A stretch of DNA of 34,214 nucleotides from Gammaproteobacteria bacterium (GTDB lineage: Bacteria > Pseudomonadota > Gammaproteobacteria > SZUA-140): the NCBI GenBank assembly GCA_021648525.1, contig JAKISP010000042.1, positions 1 to 34,214 of the forward strand, in the 5' to 3' direction. The position numbers were made by a program, and so were the translations under genes. Within the stretch, counting starts at the first letter, position 1; each line of letters opens with the position of its first letter. Shown here piece after piece: positions 15,823 through 26,227 of this stretch. The notes under the pieces were generated by a model. The model ran no database searches and was not told where the DNA came from. It was given only the letters and a program-made list of their open reading frames with translations.

Positions 15823-16623
15823 TCATTCATCTCAGCTTGTTTGCTTTTTTGTCCAGCATGGCCATGGCCGAAGAATCTGCTTCCAGAGTGCTGAATTATG
15901 ATGTTTTAGTGGAAGGGGAAGATGTGGGGGATGTGGCCTTGAAACTGACTCAAAATGGGGAGGGGTATCTCATTGTTGAACACAGCCGTATTCAGGTGTC
16001 ATCGTGGATGTGGACGCTTGATATCACCACTGTTCAGAGCGAAACATTTCAACAGGGTGTTGGTTTAATCAAGTCCGATAGCAAAACCTGGTTTGAAGGC
16101 ATTTCTTACTGGAGCAAAATTAATGCTGGTGGTGATAAGCTGTTCGTTGAGTTTACTGAAATAACCAGCATGACTGACCAGGAGGAGAAACAGCTCTCGC
16201 ATCTCTCTTTTGCTATTTCAGGCAAAGTGTCCGCCAATACAGAAGAGGCAATTTCACTCTCAGAAGCGCTGTTTTCAGGCCGAAATGAGACAGCACGCAA
16301 GGGGGGGGGCACGGAAAGACTTCGACACCACCTTTAGTAATTTACCGCTATTTATTCAGGCATATAAAGGTAAACCGTTACCCAAAAAACTCAACATTCT
16401 GGATACCGAAGAGCTGGAAATCGGTACAGTGAGCATCCGTGACCTAGGGGTTAAAACCATTTCGATCGGCAAACAAAAAATTGAAGCCCGCTATTTGGCA
16501 CTCTCTGATAACAAGTCTAAACCCCTGCAGCTGTGGATAAAAGAGGATGATTTATTGCGATATTTTGTTCGCTATACCGGTGAGGATGAGGATGGCCCGT
16601 TTGAGATCATTCTGAAAATGTGA
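15803..16623 (+). pseudogene. Secreted protein gene (DUF6134/DUF3108-like) with two homopolymer frameshifts
   Basis: A well-placed start (AAGGA at 15789-15793, ATG 15803) runs into TAA after two lysine codons. Removing one base from the A6 run (15806-15811) gives MKNKLLIIHLSLFAFLSS and a typical signal peptide. The frame then encodes a mostly beta protein (YDVLVEGEDVGDVALKL) until a G9 run at 16301-16309. With G8 it would continue into RKDFDTTFSNLPLFIQAY and end FEIILKM. I infer similarity to DUF6134/DUF3108-type periplasmic proteins only from the opening pattern, with low certainty. As written the two open frames are 15819-16337 (TTG start) and one ending at 16623. It is decayed, misread, or switchable at the G run. 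Confidence 0.6.
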
Positions 16624-16638
16624 AATTAAGGAGATTGA

Positions 16639-16956
16639 TCGGAAGTCGTTACCTCAACGGGCGGACGGTTATCCAGTATTGATCTTAGTCATGGACAGCG
16701 TAAGCGTTTGGCATTATTGCAGATGTACTGCGAAAATAGGAAAATCTTGCTGTTTGATGAGTGGGCGGCAGATCAGGATCCCGGATTCAAAGAATTTTTT
16801 TATAACGAACTCCTGCCTGCCATGAAAACGAGTGGCAAGACGGTTATAGTCATTTCTCATGATGAGCGATACTTTGATTGTGCCGATAAGATACTCAAAC
16901 TGGATGAAGGGCAATTAATCACGATGAAAAATGAACATTCTTATTATCGAAGATGA
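16639..16956 (+). pseudogene. Cyclic-peptide-type ABC exporter, C-terminal ATPase fragment
   Basis: About 105 residues of the nucleotide-binding domain of a SyrD/PvdE-like exporter. The ABC signature LSHGQRKRLALLQMY, Walker B KILLFDEWAADQDPGFKEFFY and the switch-His motif VIVISHDERYF are present. Walker A and the whole transmembrane domain are missing. FDEWAADQDP is typical of the cyclic-peptide/pyoverdine precursor exporter family. The frame is open from 16639; there is no plausible start codon. Its end overlaps the response regulator start by 26 bases, suggesting the genes were once one transcript. It cannot function alone. Confidence 0.8.
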
Positions 16957-17623
16957 AGCCGATCTGGCCGCAGCCATTGGTGACTATTTGACATTGCAGG
17001 GTGCAACATGTGATTTTGCCTATCAGGGCGAATCGGGCGTAGTGCTGGCGCAGGCGCAGCGGTTTGATGTGATCATTCTTGACTTGGTGTTGCCAAAAAA
17101 GGGAGGCTTTGAGGTCTGTGAACAACTACGCAGTGAAGGTAATAACACCCCTGTTTTGATGCTAACCGCCTGTGACACCAATACCGAACAACTTAAAGGA
17201 TTTCAGGCGGGTATTGACGACTATGTTATTAAACCCTGCCCAATGCCTTTACTCTGGGCACGTTTGCAAGCGCTGTATCGACGCGATCACCCACCAGCAG
17301 CACAGCTATCAATAGACACACTCACGCTCTATTTCAAGGAGCTAAGGGTGGCCCGTGAAGGTTACGAAATCAAGCTGACGCCCACCGGCTGGAAGATGCT
17401 TGAGCTTCTAGCACTACGTAGCCCTGAGGTGGTTTCAAGAGCAGAGTTAGAAGATTATGCCTGGCCTGATCACGGCCCTGACCATGAAGTCGATGCCGGA
17501 AATTTTAATGTTCAGTTACACCAGCTACGCAAGGCGGTGGATAAATCTTTTGCCTATCCTCTGGTTCGCACGCTTGTCGGAGTGGGGCTGTGCCTAAGAA
17601 AAAAAACGGCCTTTAATGCCTGA
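16931..17623 (+). CDS. OmpR/PhoB-family response regulator
   Basis: 230 residues with an intact receiver domain: acidic IEDEAD at 6-11, phospho-acceptor Asp51 in IILDLVLPKKGG, Thr79 in LMLTA and Lys101 in VIKPCP. A winged-helix DNA-binding domain follows at about 130-225 (ELRVAREGYEIKLTPTGWKMLELLALRSPEVVSRAELE, ending LVRTLVGVGLCL). The kinase gene begins inside its last codons (8-base overlap), so both are co-translated. It lies directly after the degraded export cassette, which it probably regulated. All key residues remain, in contrast to the genes before it. Confidence 0.92.
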   Translation: MNILIIEDEADLAAAIGDYLTLQGATCDFAYQGESGVVLAQAQRFDVIILDLVLPKKGGFEVCEQLRSEGNNTPVLMLTACDTNTEQLKGFQAGIDDYVIKPCPMPLLWARLQALYRRDHPPAAQLSIDTLTLYFKELRVAREGYEIKLTPTGWKMLELLALRSPEVVSRAELEDYAWPDHGPDHEVDAGNFNVQLHQLRKAVDKSFAYPLVRTLVGVGLCLRKKTAFNA

Positions 17624-18902
17624 AAAACCTCAACGGACAAAAACACTGGCACAGCAAGTGCGTTGGCAACTGCTATGGCTGGGTGGTGGTTTATTGATCG
17701 CTTGTCTGTTATTGCTATTTATTTTTACCTGGCATGCCGCCGAGTTAGCGACGAATAGCCTGATGAAGCTTGAAGCGCAATCGTTACTTCACCAAACCAC
17801 GAAAAATCCCGGTTTAGCACTTCCTCAAGGTGAAAGCTTCAGCGCCTACCGGCAATGGCAAGAGGTGCCTGAATCGTTGAAACAGCATTTTAATCGCTCT
17901 CTTATTGATCGTGGTGAGATTATTGAAGTGATTATTGATGACCGTGAAAAAGAGACCGAATATCTCTATTTTCTGCACCATATTGATGATGATGATTATG
18001 GTGAAATTTTTCTCTTCAATCGTTACAGCGCCAGTGAAGTGGATGAGTATTTTAGCGCCTTTTTAAACACCGCACTAAATCAAGCCATTTGGCTGGCACT
18101 GATTATTTTTTGTCTGCTATTTTTTCTGGTGAGCTGGTTGATTCGTCGCACAACCGAACCTTTACAGCTACTCAGTCAATGGGCTATCAGTCTGGGTAGA
18201 CATCCTGAACAGTCGTTGGATATTAATTTTTCGATTGAAGAATTAAATGAAATTGCAATGCAGTTACGTGGGAGCGTTGATCGAATACGGGCGTTTAACC
18301 AGCGTGAACAACAATTTTTAAAACATGCCAGCCATGAGTTGCGCACTCCTTTATCCATTATTCAGGCCAGCCTGGATACACTGGACTTACAAAATCATCA
18401 AGCAACGCAGCCGATTGTAAAACGGGCACTCAAAGCCAGTTCCAGCATGATTCGCTTATCCAGCACGCTTCTGTGGTTAGCGAGGGAGCCGAAAAGTCCC
18501 ATTGGTAAGTCAGAGGTTGATATTCATCAATTGTGTCAACAGGTGATTGATGATCACCGTTACCTGCTTAAGAATCGGAAGATTAGCATCCAGACCCGCA
18601 TAGCGATTGATACCTTACTGATTGAAGGCGACCTGTTTTCCATCGTGCTGTCAAACCTGCTCAAAAATGCCTTTCAACACAGTGTCAATGGCGCCATCAG
18701 GGTCGACATTTCAAATCACAGCCTGCAAATAAGCAATCCGATAAAAGCGGAAAACAGTGATGAAATTGACGCATCCACATCAGGGTTTGGACTAGGGTTA
18801 CAACTGGTACAGCGCATTTGCCTTCAACAGGATTGGCAGTTCTCTTTTAGCAACGAGACTCGTCAAGTCGTTGCAACAGTTTCCTGGTGTAGAAGAACGT
18901 AA
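17616..18902 (+). CDS. Sensor histidine kinase
   Basis: 428 residues. Two membrane segments (about 19-40 and 156-176) flank a periplasmic sensor of about 115 residues with an acidic cluster, HHIDDDDYGE at 121-130, that might bind cations or cationic peptides. A HAMP-like linker is followed by the H-box KHASHELRTPLSII with phospho-acceptor His240. The N-box LSNLLKNAFQHS and the G2 box GFGLGLQLVQRI lie in the ATPase domain. The usual DxGxG of the G1 box is not obvious (ISNPIKAENSDE), a variation seen in some kinases. It is paired with the preceding regulator. The ligand is unknown; the neighbouring efflux remnants suggest an envelope toxin, metal or peptide. Confidence 0.9.
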   Translation: MPEKPQRTKTLAQQVRWQLLWLGGGLLIACLLLLFIFTWHAAELATNSLMKLEAQSLLHQTTKNPGLALPQGESFSAYRQWQEVPESLKQHFNRSLIDRGEIIEVIIDDREKETEYLYFLHHIDDDDYGEIFLFNRYSASEVDEYFSAFLNTALNQAIWLALIIFCLLFFLVSWLIRRTTEPLQLLSQWAISLGRHPEQSLDINFSIEELNEIAMQLRGSVDRIRAFNQREQQFLKHASHELRTPLSIIQASLDTLDLQNHQATQPIVKRALKASSSMIRLSSTLLWLAREPKSPIGKSEVDIHQLCQQVIDDHRYLLKNRKISIQTRIAIDTLLIEGDLFSIVLSNLLKNAFQHSVNGAIRVDISNHSLQISNPIKAENSDEIDASTSGFGLGLQLVQRICLQQDWQFSFSNETRQVVATVSWCRRT

Positions 18903-19093
18903 TTGTCTATTTTCTAAGGTCAGGGGGCTGGCCATAGTCATTTATTGAAAATACGAAATAATTCAGATGATTTACCGCTCACTTTCAGGACAACTTAAGC
19001 CCGATTACCCTGTAATCTAGAGGTGAGGTATTGAAATAGAGTGGTTTGCCTGTGCTATCATTACGCGCGCATAGATAATGTTAAGAATAATAA

Positions 19094-19179
19094 TGGTGCC
19101 GAGGGAGAGACTCGAACTCTCACGACCAAAGGCCACCGGATTTTGAATCCGACGCGTCTACCAGTTCCGCCACCCCGGC
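19094..19179 (-). tRNA. tRNA-Leu(CAA)
   Basis: An 86-base gene with encoded CCA. The acceptor stem GCCGGGG pairs with CCTCGGC, including one G-U. The anticodon loop TTCAAAA gives anticodon CAA (plus-strand 19143-19145). The variable arm is long, as in leucine tRNAs, and the T-loop GTTCGAGTC is present. It reads away from queA, which begins 90 bases to its right. Confidence 0.96.
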
Positions 19180-19268
19180 ACAGGGAACGCGGATTATAAA
19201 GTGATCGATGCGATGTGACAAGCACGCCGTGTCGGTAATATAGAAACAGATGAACAACCGCAGTAGAG

Positions 19269-20321
19269 ATGATGCAGCTTTCCGATTTTAATTTTGATTT
19301 ACCAACCGATCTAATCGCACAACAGCCGTTAGCAGAACGCACCCAGAGTCGCATGTTGTGCCTGAATGGTGCGACAGGCGATTATCAGGATCAACAGTTT
19401 GCGCAGTTACCTTCGCTGCTGAATGAAAATGATCTGGTCGTGTTGAACAACACGCGTGTGATCCCTGCTCGTATCTTTGGTAAAAAGGCGAGTGGTGGTG
19501 GGATTGAGGTGATGCTGGAGCGCGTGCTCAGTGACAATGAAGTGTTGGTGCAGATACGTGCCAGTAAGGCGCCTAACGTTGGTGGTCAGTTATTATTGGG
19601 TGATGGGCCGGTTGAAGCGGAAGTAATCTCGCGTGAAAATGGTTTTTACCAACTGCGGTTGAATGATGAGCGTAGTGTGATTGATGTTTTGCAGGCGATC
19701 GGCCATATGCCGTTGCCCCCTTATATAGATCGTGCTGATGATGAACTCGATCAGCAGCGTTACCAGACTGTGTTTGCTGAACACCCCGGTGCCGTGGCGG
19801 CGCCGACGGCGGGGCTGCACTTTGATCAGGCGATTCTTGATGAGATGAGTGCCAAAGGTGTTCGGCAGGCAACGGTGACCCTGCATGTGGGTGCTGGTAC
19901 CTTTCAGCCGGTGCGGGTGGATGATATTGCCACTCACGAGATGCACTATGAATATGTGGATGTATCGCAGGCAACCTGTGATGCGATTGCCGAGACACGG
20001 CGGCGCGGTGGGCGCGTGATTGCGGTTGGCACAACCGTGGTACGCAGTCTTGAAACAGCGGCTCAAAATGGTGTGCCAGCGCCATTCAGTGGTGAGACCA
20101 ATATTTTTATCTACCCCGGCTACCAATTTAGTACGATTGATCTGTTGATCACTAATTTTCATATGCCGCAATCAACGTTACTGATGTTGGTGAGTGCCTT
20201 TTGTGGCCGAGAAAATATGATGGCGGCCTATCAGCACGCTATTGAGCAGCGTTACCGATTTTATAGTTATGGTGATGCGATGTTTATTACGCCGTCTACA
20301 ACAGCACAGTTTGAGGAATAG
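19269..20321 (+). CDS. queA: S-adenosylmethionine:tRNA ribosyltransferase-isomerase
   Basis: Adds the ribosyl moiety of AdoMet to preQ1 in tRNA, making epoxyqueuosine in anticodons of Asp, Asn, His and Tyr tRNAs. 350 residues, normal length. Signatures include [74 protein letters not shown] and [18 protein letters not shown]. Tandem ATGs at 19269 and 19272 are possible starts. It precedes tgt by 6 bases; the two act in one pathway. Identification is secure. Confidence 0.97.
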   Translation: MMQLSDFNFDLPTDLIAQQPLAERTQSRMLCLNGATGDYQDQQFAQLPSLLNENDLVVLNNTRVIPARIFGKKASGGGIEVMLERVLSDNEVLVQIRASKAPNVGGQLLLGDGPVEAEVISRENGFYQLRLNDERSVIDVLQAIGHMPLPPYIDRADDELDQQRYQTVFAEHPGAVAAPTAGLHFDQAILDEMSAKGVRQATVTLHVGAGTFQPVRVDDIATHEMHYEYVDVSQATCDAIAETRRRGGRVIAVGTTVVRSLETAAQNGVPAPFSGETNIFIYPGYQFSTIDLLITNFHMPQSTLLMLVSAFCGRENMMAAYQHAIEQRYRFYSYGDAMFITPSTTAQFEE

Positions 20322-21443
<1,122 letters not shown>

Positions 21444-21564
21444 TGCTGCGCTGTTGAATTAGCAACTGCTCAGATCACCCCTGATTTGCCCGATGACGGC
21501 ATCAATAGTGTGGCCGAAGGGAATGCCTGTGATACTTATTTTCAGGTGTAAACTCCGCGCTTTT

Positions 21565-21580
21565 TTTGTTCTCGAACAAA
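21565..21580. promoter_or_regulatory. Palindrome upstream of yajC
   Basis: TTTGTTC-TC-GAACAAA is a perfect 7-base inverted repeat with a 2-base centre, about 90 bases before yajC. It lies between two copies of TCAGGTGTAA (21542-21551 and 21581-21590). It could be an operator or part of a tgt-end hairpin. No known regulator consensus is matched. The rest of the 228-base tgt-yajC gap holds nothing I recognise. Confidence 0.4.
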
Positions 21581-21671
21581 TCAGGTGTAATCTGAACAGT
21601 TACAGGTAGTTTTGTTACTTACTGTTTGAAGTCATTCTTGAATTATTTGGTTTTGATAGGAGAGGGGAGAA

Positions 21672-22004
21672 ATGAGCTTTTTTATTAATGATGCGTGGGC
21701 TGAGGGTGCTGCACCGGCGGGTGATTCTGGGCTAATAGGCCTGTTGCCATTGTTACTGATTTTTGTAATTTTTTACTTTTTACTGCTGAGGCCTCAAATG
21801 AAACGCAGTAAAGAGCATCGCACCATGGTGGCGGCGCTCGCTAAGGGCGACGAAGTGGTCACTTCTGGTGGCGTACTGGGCAAAATCACCAGTGTCGATG
21901 AGAGCTTTGTTGGGCTGGATATCGCGAATGGACTGGAGATTAAAGTTCAGCGTAGTGCCGTGTCATCATTGATGCCTAAAGGCACAATGAAAGGGAAAGC
22001 ATAA
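21672..22004 (+). CDS. yajC: Preprotein translocase accessory subunit YajC
   Basis: Small single-pass inner-membrane protein of the SecDF-YajC complex. 110 residues, the same size as in E. coli. The membrane segment (GLLPLLLIFVIFYFLLLRPQ) is at about 24-43, followed by the family motif RPQMKRSKEH and a small cytoplasmic domain with GDEVVTSGGVLGKI. AGGAGAGGGG just before the ATG is a strong ribosome binding site. It precedes secD by 33 bases. Confidence 0.96.
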   Translation: MSFFINDAWAEGAAPAGDSGLIGLLPLLLIFVIFYFLLLRPQMKRSKEHRTMVAALAKGDEVVTSGGVLGKITSVDESFVGLDIANGLEIKVQRSAVSSLMPKGTMKGKA

Positions 22005-22037
22005 ACAGCTACTGTAGCAAGTAAAGGCTAGTCGACG

Positions 22038-23897
22038 ATGAATCAATACCCTACCTGGAAATATGTCCTGATCATAGCAGTGATCCTGACAGGTGTTCTA
22101 TATGCACTACCTAATCTCTATGGTGATGATCCTGCTGTGCAGATTTCGCCGCTGCGAGGTGCGCCCATTGATGAAGCAAGTGTCACTCGTGTCAGTGAGC
22201 TGCTGAAAGGCGAAGGGATTAGCACTAAATCGATTGAACAGGTTGAGCGGGGTATTCTAGTTCGTTTTAATAATACGGAAGACCAGATGCAGGCAAAAGA
22301 CCTGATTGAGGAGAAAATGGGTGAGAACTATATCCCTGCACTCAATCTTTCACCGGCTACGCCGGGCTGGCTGACGGCGCTTAATGCGGCACCTATGTAC
22401 CTCGGCCTTGATCTGCGAGGTGGTGTCCACTTCTTGATGGAAGTTGATATGGTGGCTGCGGCACGTCAGGCCGGAGAGCGCTATGTGAGCGATCTACGTT
22501 CCATCTTACGTGGTGAAAAGGTACGTTATCTTTCGATCGCCAGGACAAGTAGTGGTAACTCGATTGAGATTAAATTTCGTAATGTGGCCGATCTTGAGCT
22601 TGGAAGCTCACTTATCCGCAAAGAGTACCCGCGCCTGTTACTTGAAGAGGAAGATCGTGGTGGAGATGCCTTTCTTGTTGTGTCCATTAGTGACGAAGAA
22701 ATTCGGGAAACTAAAAAAATGGCGCTGCAGCAAAATATCATTACGCTGCGTAATCGTGTTAACGAACTGGGTGTTGCAGAACCTGTTGTTCAACAACAGG
22801 GCGACAACCGCATTGTGGTTCAGCTGCCGGGTATTCAGGATACGGCTCGTGCAAAAGAAATTCTGGGTGCAACCGCAACACTGGAATTCAGAATGGCGGT
22901 TGAAAATGCCGATGTACAGGCGGCGATAGCAGGGCGTCCTCCGGTTGGCACACGCTTATATAAAGAGCGTGATGGCAGTCCAATTTTGCTGAAGAAACGG
23001 ATCATCGTGACGGGTGATCAGATTATTGATGCCGCCTCAGGTATTGAACAGCAAAACGGTTCACCAACGGTATTTATCTCGCTTGATAGTAAGGGTGCGC
23101 GCAAAATGGCGGATACCACACGTGAGAATGTTGGTAAGCCAATGGCTGTGGTTTTTATTGAAAATAAGACCAGTAGCAAGCGGATTGATGGTGAGTTGGT
23201 CCGCACCAGGAAGAAGATTGAGGAGGTGATTAACGTTGCCGTGATTCGAGATCAGTTCAGTAAGCGTTTCCAGATTACCGGGCTTGATAGTTCTGAAGAA
23301 GCGCGTGACCTTGCGCTGTTGTTGAGAGCGGGTGCATTGGCTGCACCCATTGAAATTGTTGAAGAACGTACGGTTGGACCGAGTCTTGGACAGGATAATA
23401 TCGATCAGGGAATGACCTCAGTGATCGTTGGTTTCATTGTCGTGATGATCTTTATGGCGGTGTGGTATCGCGTTTTTGGCTTGGTCGCTAATATTGCATT
23501 GACGGTGAACCTGGTGATGATTGTTGCGGTACTGTCGATGCTACAGGCGACGCTGACATTGCCCGGTATTGCCGGTATTGTGTTGACGGTCGGCATAGCG
23601 GTGGATGCTAATGTGCTTATTTTTGAGCGTATTCGAGAAGAGATTCGAAGTGGTAATTCACCTCAGGCGAGTATTAACGCGGGTTATGATAAGGCGCTTT
23701 CTACTATTGCGGATGCTAATATCACCACATTGATTGCGGCATTAGTGCTTTATACCTTTGGCTCTGGTCCGATTAAAGGGTTTGCGATTACCTTGTCGAT
23801 CGGGATTGTCACTTCGATGTTTACTGCGATTATGGGAACACGGGCAGTGATCAATCTGGTTTATGGTGGTCGTAAAGTCAAAAAGCTGTCAATCTAG
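22038..23897 (+). CDS. secD: Protein translocase subunit SecD
   Basis: RND-superfamily component that uses the proton gradient to finish export through SecYEG. 619 residues. The N-terminal membrane segment (YVLIIAVILTGVLYAL) is followed by LGLDLRGGVHFLMEVD and the large periplasmic P1 domain. The five C-terminal membrane segments include GIAVDANVLIFERIREE, which carries the conserved Asp-Arg proton-path motif. LLLRAGALAAPIEIVEERTVGPSLG is another hallmark. It is close to yajC and 25 bases before secF. The start at ATG 22038 is preceded only by a weak GTCGACG sequence. Confidence 0.97.
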   Translation: MNQYPTWKYVLIIAVILTGVLYALPNLYGDDPAVQISPLRGAPIDEASVTRVSELLKGEGISTKSIEQVERGILVRFNNTEDQMQAKDLIEEKMGENYIPALNLSPATPGWLTALNAAPMYLGLDLRGGVHFLMEVDMVAAARQAGERYVSDLRSILRGEKVRYLSIARTSSGNSIEIKFRNVADLELGSSLIRKEYPRLLLEEEDRGGDAFLVVSISDEEIRETKKMALQQNIITLRNRVNELGVAEPVVQQQGDNRIVVQLPGIQDTARAKEILGATATLEFRMAVENADVQAAIAGRPPVGTRLYKERDGSPILLKKRIIVTGDQIIDAASGIEQQNGSPTVFISLDSKGARKMADTTRENVGKPMAVVFIENKTSSKRIDGELVRTRKKIEEVINVAVIRDQFSKRFQITGLDSSEEARDLALLLRAGALAAPIEIVEERTVGPSLGQDNIDQGMTSVIVGFIVVMIFMAVWYRVFGLVANIALTVNLVMIVAVLSMLQATLTLPGIAGIVLTVGIAVDANVLIFERIREEIRSGNSPQASINAGYDKALSTIADANITTLIAALVLYTFGSGPIKGFAITLSIGIVTSMFTAIMGTRAVINLVYGGRKVKKLSI

Positions 23898-23922
23898 CAG
23901 CAAAGAATGGAAAAATGATTAG

Positions 23923-24876
23923 ATGAAAATATTTAATAAAGAGCCATCATTTGACTTTATGGGCAGGCGTAAGCTTGCCTTGATTGTATCGATCTTGCTG
24001 GTGATTATTTCCATCGCTTCACTGGCCACACGTGGTTTGAACTTCGGTATCGATTTCACTGGTGGTACGTTGATCGAGGTGGGTTATGAAAATTCAGCTG
24101 ACCTTTCTGAGGTGCGTGCGACACTGGAAAGCGCAGGCTATGGTAATGCCATTACCCAACATTTCGGTAGCTCGAAAGATGTCCTGATTCGTGTACCACC
24201 GCACGAAGGGATGACGAATGCTGATTTGAGTACTGGTGTCCTTAATGCGCTGCATAGATCCTCTGGTTCGGATGAGATTGAGATGCGCCGTGTTGAGTTT
24301 GTTGGGCCGCAGGTGGGTGAAGAGCTTACTGAAAAAGGTGGCCTGGCGATGATCTACGCGCTATTTGGCATCCTTATCTATATTACATTGCGTTTTGAGA
24401 AGCGTTTTGCGGTGGGTTCTGTTGTCGCACTTATTCACGATGTGGTCATTACGCTGGGTATTTTTTCAATACTACGCCTGGAGTTTGATCTCACCACGCT
24501 TGCTGCTATTCTGGCGGTGATCGGTTATTCATTGAACGATACCATTGTTGTGTTTGACAGAATTCGAGAAAATTTCCGAAAGATGCGGAAAGGATCGCCG
24601 GTCGAGGTCTCAAATCGTTCGATCAATCAGATGCTTTCCCGTACTCTGGTGACATCGTTTACGACACTGTTTGTATTGGTTGCATTGTTTGTATTGGGCG
24701 GCGAGATTATTCATAGCTTTGCAACAGCACTGATTATCGGGATTATTGTCGGTACCTATTCATCTGTTTATGTTGCGAGTGCGACTGCTCTGGCACTGGG
24801 TGTGAGTAAACAGGACCTGATGTCGGTTAAGAAAGAGGGTGAAGATGACCCCGATGTGCTTGGAGACCAGCCCTGA
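23923..24876 (+). CDS. secF: Protein translocase subunit SecF
   Basis: Partner of SecD in the inner membrane. 317 residues with six predicted membrane segments. NFGIDFTGGTLIEVGY lies in the first loop; VEFVGPQVGEEL precedes the second segment. YSLNDTIVVFDRIREN is the family motif and RTLVTSFTTLFVL follows. The charged tail is short (KEGEDDPDVLGDQP). It ends 10 bases before the convergent diguanylate cyclase gene; I see no classical terminator in that gap. Confidence 0.97.
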   Translation: MKIFNKEPSFDFMGRRKLALIVSILLVIISIASLATRGLNFGIDFTGGTLIEVGYENSADLSEVRATLESAGYGNAITQHFGSSKDVLIRVPPHEGMTNADLSTGVLNALHRSSGSDEIEMRRVEFVGPQVGEELTEKGGLAMIYALFGILIYITLRFEKRFAVGSVVALIHDVVITLGIFSILRLEFDLTTLAAILAVIGYSLNDTIVVFDRIRENFRKMRKGSPVEVSNRSINQMLSRTLVTSFTTLFVLVALFVLGGEIIHSFATALIIGIIVGTYSSVYVASATALALGVSKQDLMSVKKEGEDDPDVLGDQP

Positions 24877-24886
24877 TCAGCGGCTG

Positions 24887-26227
24887 CTAGCGCTCTTCTG
24901 GTTTATGAGGCTGCTTGAGAGTTGATGCAACAATCACCTCTCTCTCATTTACCTCTGTTGTCTCAATACGATTTCGTCCCATCCGCTTAGCGCGGTAAAG
25001 TGCTTTATCTGCCCGTTCTATCAATGACGCGGGTGTTTCACCCGCGCTATATTGCGCAATTCCGGCAGAAAAAGTTGGAATAGGGTATGTGGTGCCGTTG
25101 TACTGAAAGGTGCACTGGCTCGTCCGCCCCTTCACTTTCTCCAGTGCGCGTACAGCACCATTGGTATCCGTATTGGGTAAAATAATCGCAAATTCCTCTC
25201 CACCATACCTTGATGCCAGGTCGTGGTGTCTAAAGCCAGAAAGCGCACGTTCCGCAAAGCTACGTAGTACTTCATCTCCGATAGTATGACCATAACGATC
25301 GTTGATCGATTTAAAAGAATCAAGATCAATTAAGGCAAAGCAGAGAGGGGATGCATAGCGCTGTACACGTGAGACTTCATCTTCGATGCGCTTCATAAAT
25401 GCGCGTCGATTGGGAAGTTGTGTTAATTCATCGGTCAGACTAAGTGTGTGCGCCTTTTTGAGTTCATTGCTAAGATCCTGGCCTTCGCTTTCAATAATTT
25501 GCATGAATTTGCTGGCATTTTTGAGCTTTTCAGTGAGTGACTGGTGTCCTTGAAGCAGTGTGGATATTTTACTGGAGAACTTTACTTTAAGCGCCTGTAG
25601 TTCACCGATATCGTGGCTGTTGTCGATGTTATGCTGTTCGTTGCTGAGTGCATTTCCGAGTGTCTGGTTTTGTTCTACGACTTCACTTAGATGAAGTGAT
25701 AGTGTTCTTTGAATTTGCGCCATACGTTTACGCCTGGTCTCTAACGCGAGGAATTCATTGCTGTCTGGTGGCAGTTCAGGCGTTGTGATTAATGGTGCAA
25801 GGGGGGGCGAGTCGATATGTGGTGCTGTTTGTTTTAACTGAACTGTTTCAGCCGTTTCGGTTTGGCTCTCTGATTTAACAGTTGTTGCAGTCGTGCCAGT
25901 TTCCTGGTTCAGGGTTAAAATGTTAGTGAGCAGGTTACCAATTTCATTTAACTCAGAAAGGCCTGGTTGATGGCTGAGTCTTAGCTGCAGTAATGCTAGA
26001 TGCTGCTGGTGCGGGCGACTTATCTTAGTTTGCTGACTGAGATGAGTCGTTAATGTGGCGAAGAGCGAGCAATATGCCTGGTGCTGGCGTTGCTGTTCAC
26101 CTTCCTGTGCACTAAGCACACTTTTTAAGTGTGTCTGTATGACATCGAAATCGGCCAGCTTCTGCTCTGCAGCATCTAAAAGCTTAAGGGTTATCGATGT
26201 ATGGGCTGATTGGGAGAGGGATGTCAT
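24887..26227 (-). CDS. Diguanylate cyclase (GGDEF domain)
   Basis: Soluble 446-residue protein predicted to make cyclic di-GMP. The GGDEF domain covers about 262-425. It has DELTQLPNRRAF, the metal/GTP motif FALIDLDSFKSINDRYGH, and active-site RYGGEEF at 340-346. The inhibitory I-site RHHD is at 333-336, so product inhibition is likely. The first 255 residues are helical, with a proline-rich break near 138-155 and coiled-coil stretches near 160-260. No membrane segment or named sensor domain is visible. It converges on secF. The input signal is unknown. Confidence 0.9.
   Translation of the reverse strand: MTSLSQSAHTSITLKLLDAAEQKLADFDVIQTHLKSVLSAQEGEQQRQHQAYCSLFATLTTHLSQQTKISRPHQQHLALLQLRLSHQPGLSELNEIGNLLTNILTLNQETGTTATTVKSESQTETAETVQLKQTAPHIDSPPLAPLITTPELPPDSNEFLALETRRKRMAQIQRTLSLHLSEVVEQNQTLGNALSNEQHNIDNSHDIGELQALKVKFSSKISTLLQGHQSLTEKLKNASKFMQIIESEGQDLSNELKKAHTLSLTDELTQLPNRRAFMKRIEDEVSRVQRYASPLCFALIDLDSFKSINDRYGHTIGDEVLRSFAERALSGFRHHDLASRYGGEEFAIILPNTDTNGAVRALEKVKGRTSQCTFQYNGTTYPIPTFSAGIAQYSAGETPASLIERADKALYRAKRMGRNRIETTEVNEREVIVASTLKQPHKPEER

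Noticed and set aside
12308-18902. Whole region as a new, functional export or defence system
   Set aside because: Most components lack essential domains (Walker A, pump N-terminus, channel N-terminus), so as read it cannot work; it is better described as remnants plus a live regulator.
19573-20171. Two long overlapping minus-strand frames (about 170-190 codons)
   Set aside because: They lie wholly inside queA, which is a certain gene on the other strand; their His-rich composition is the usual antisense shadow.
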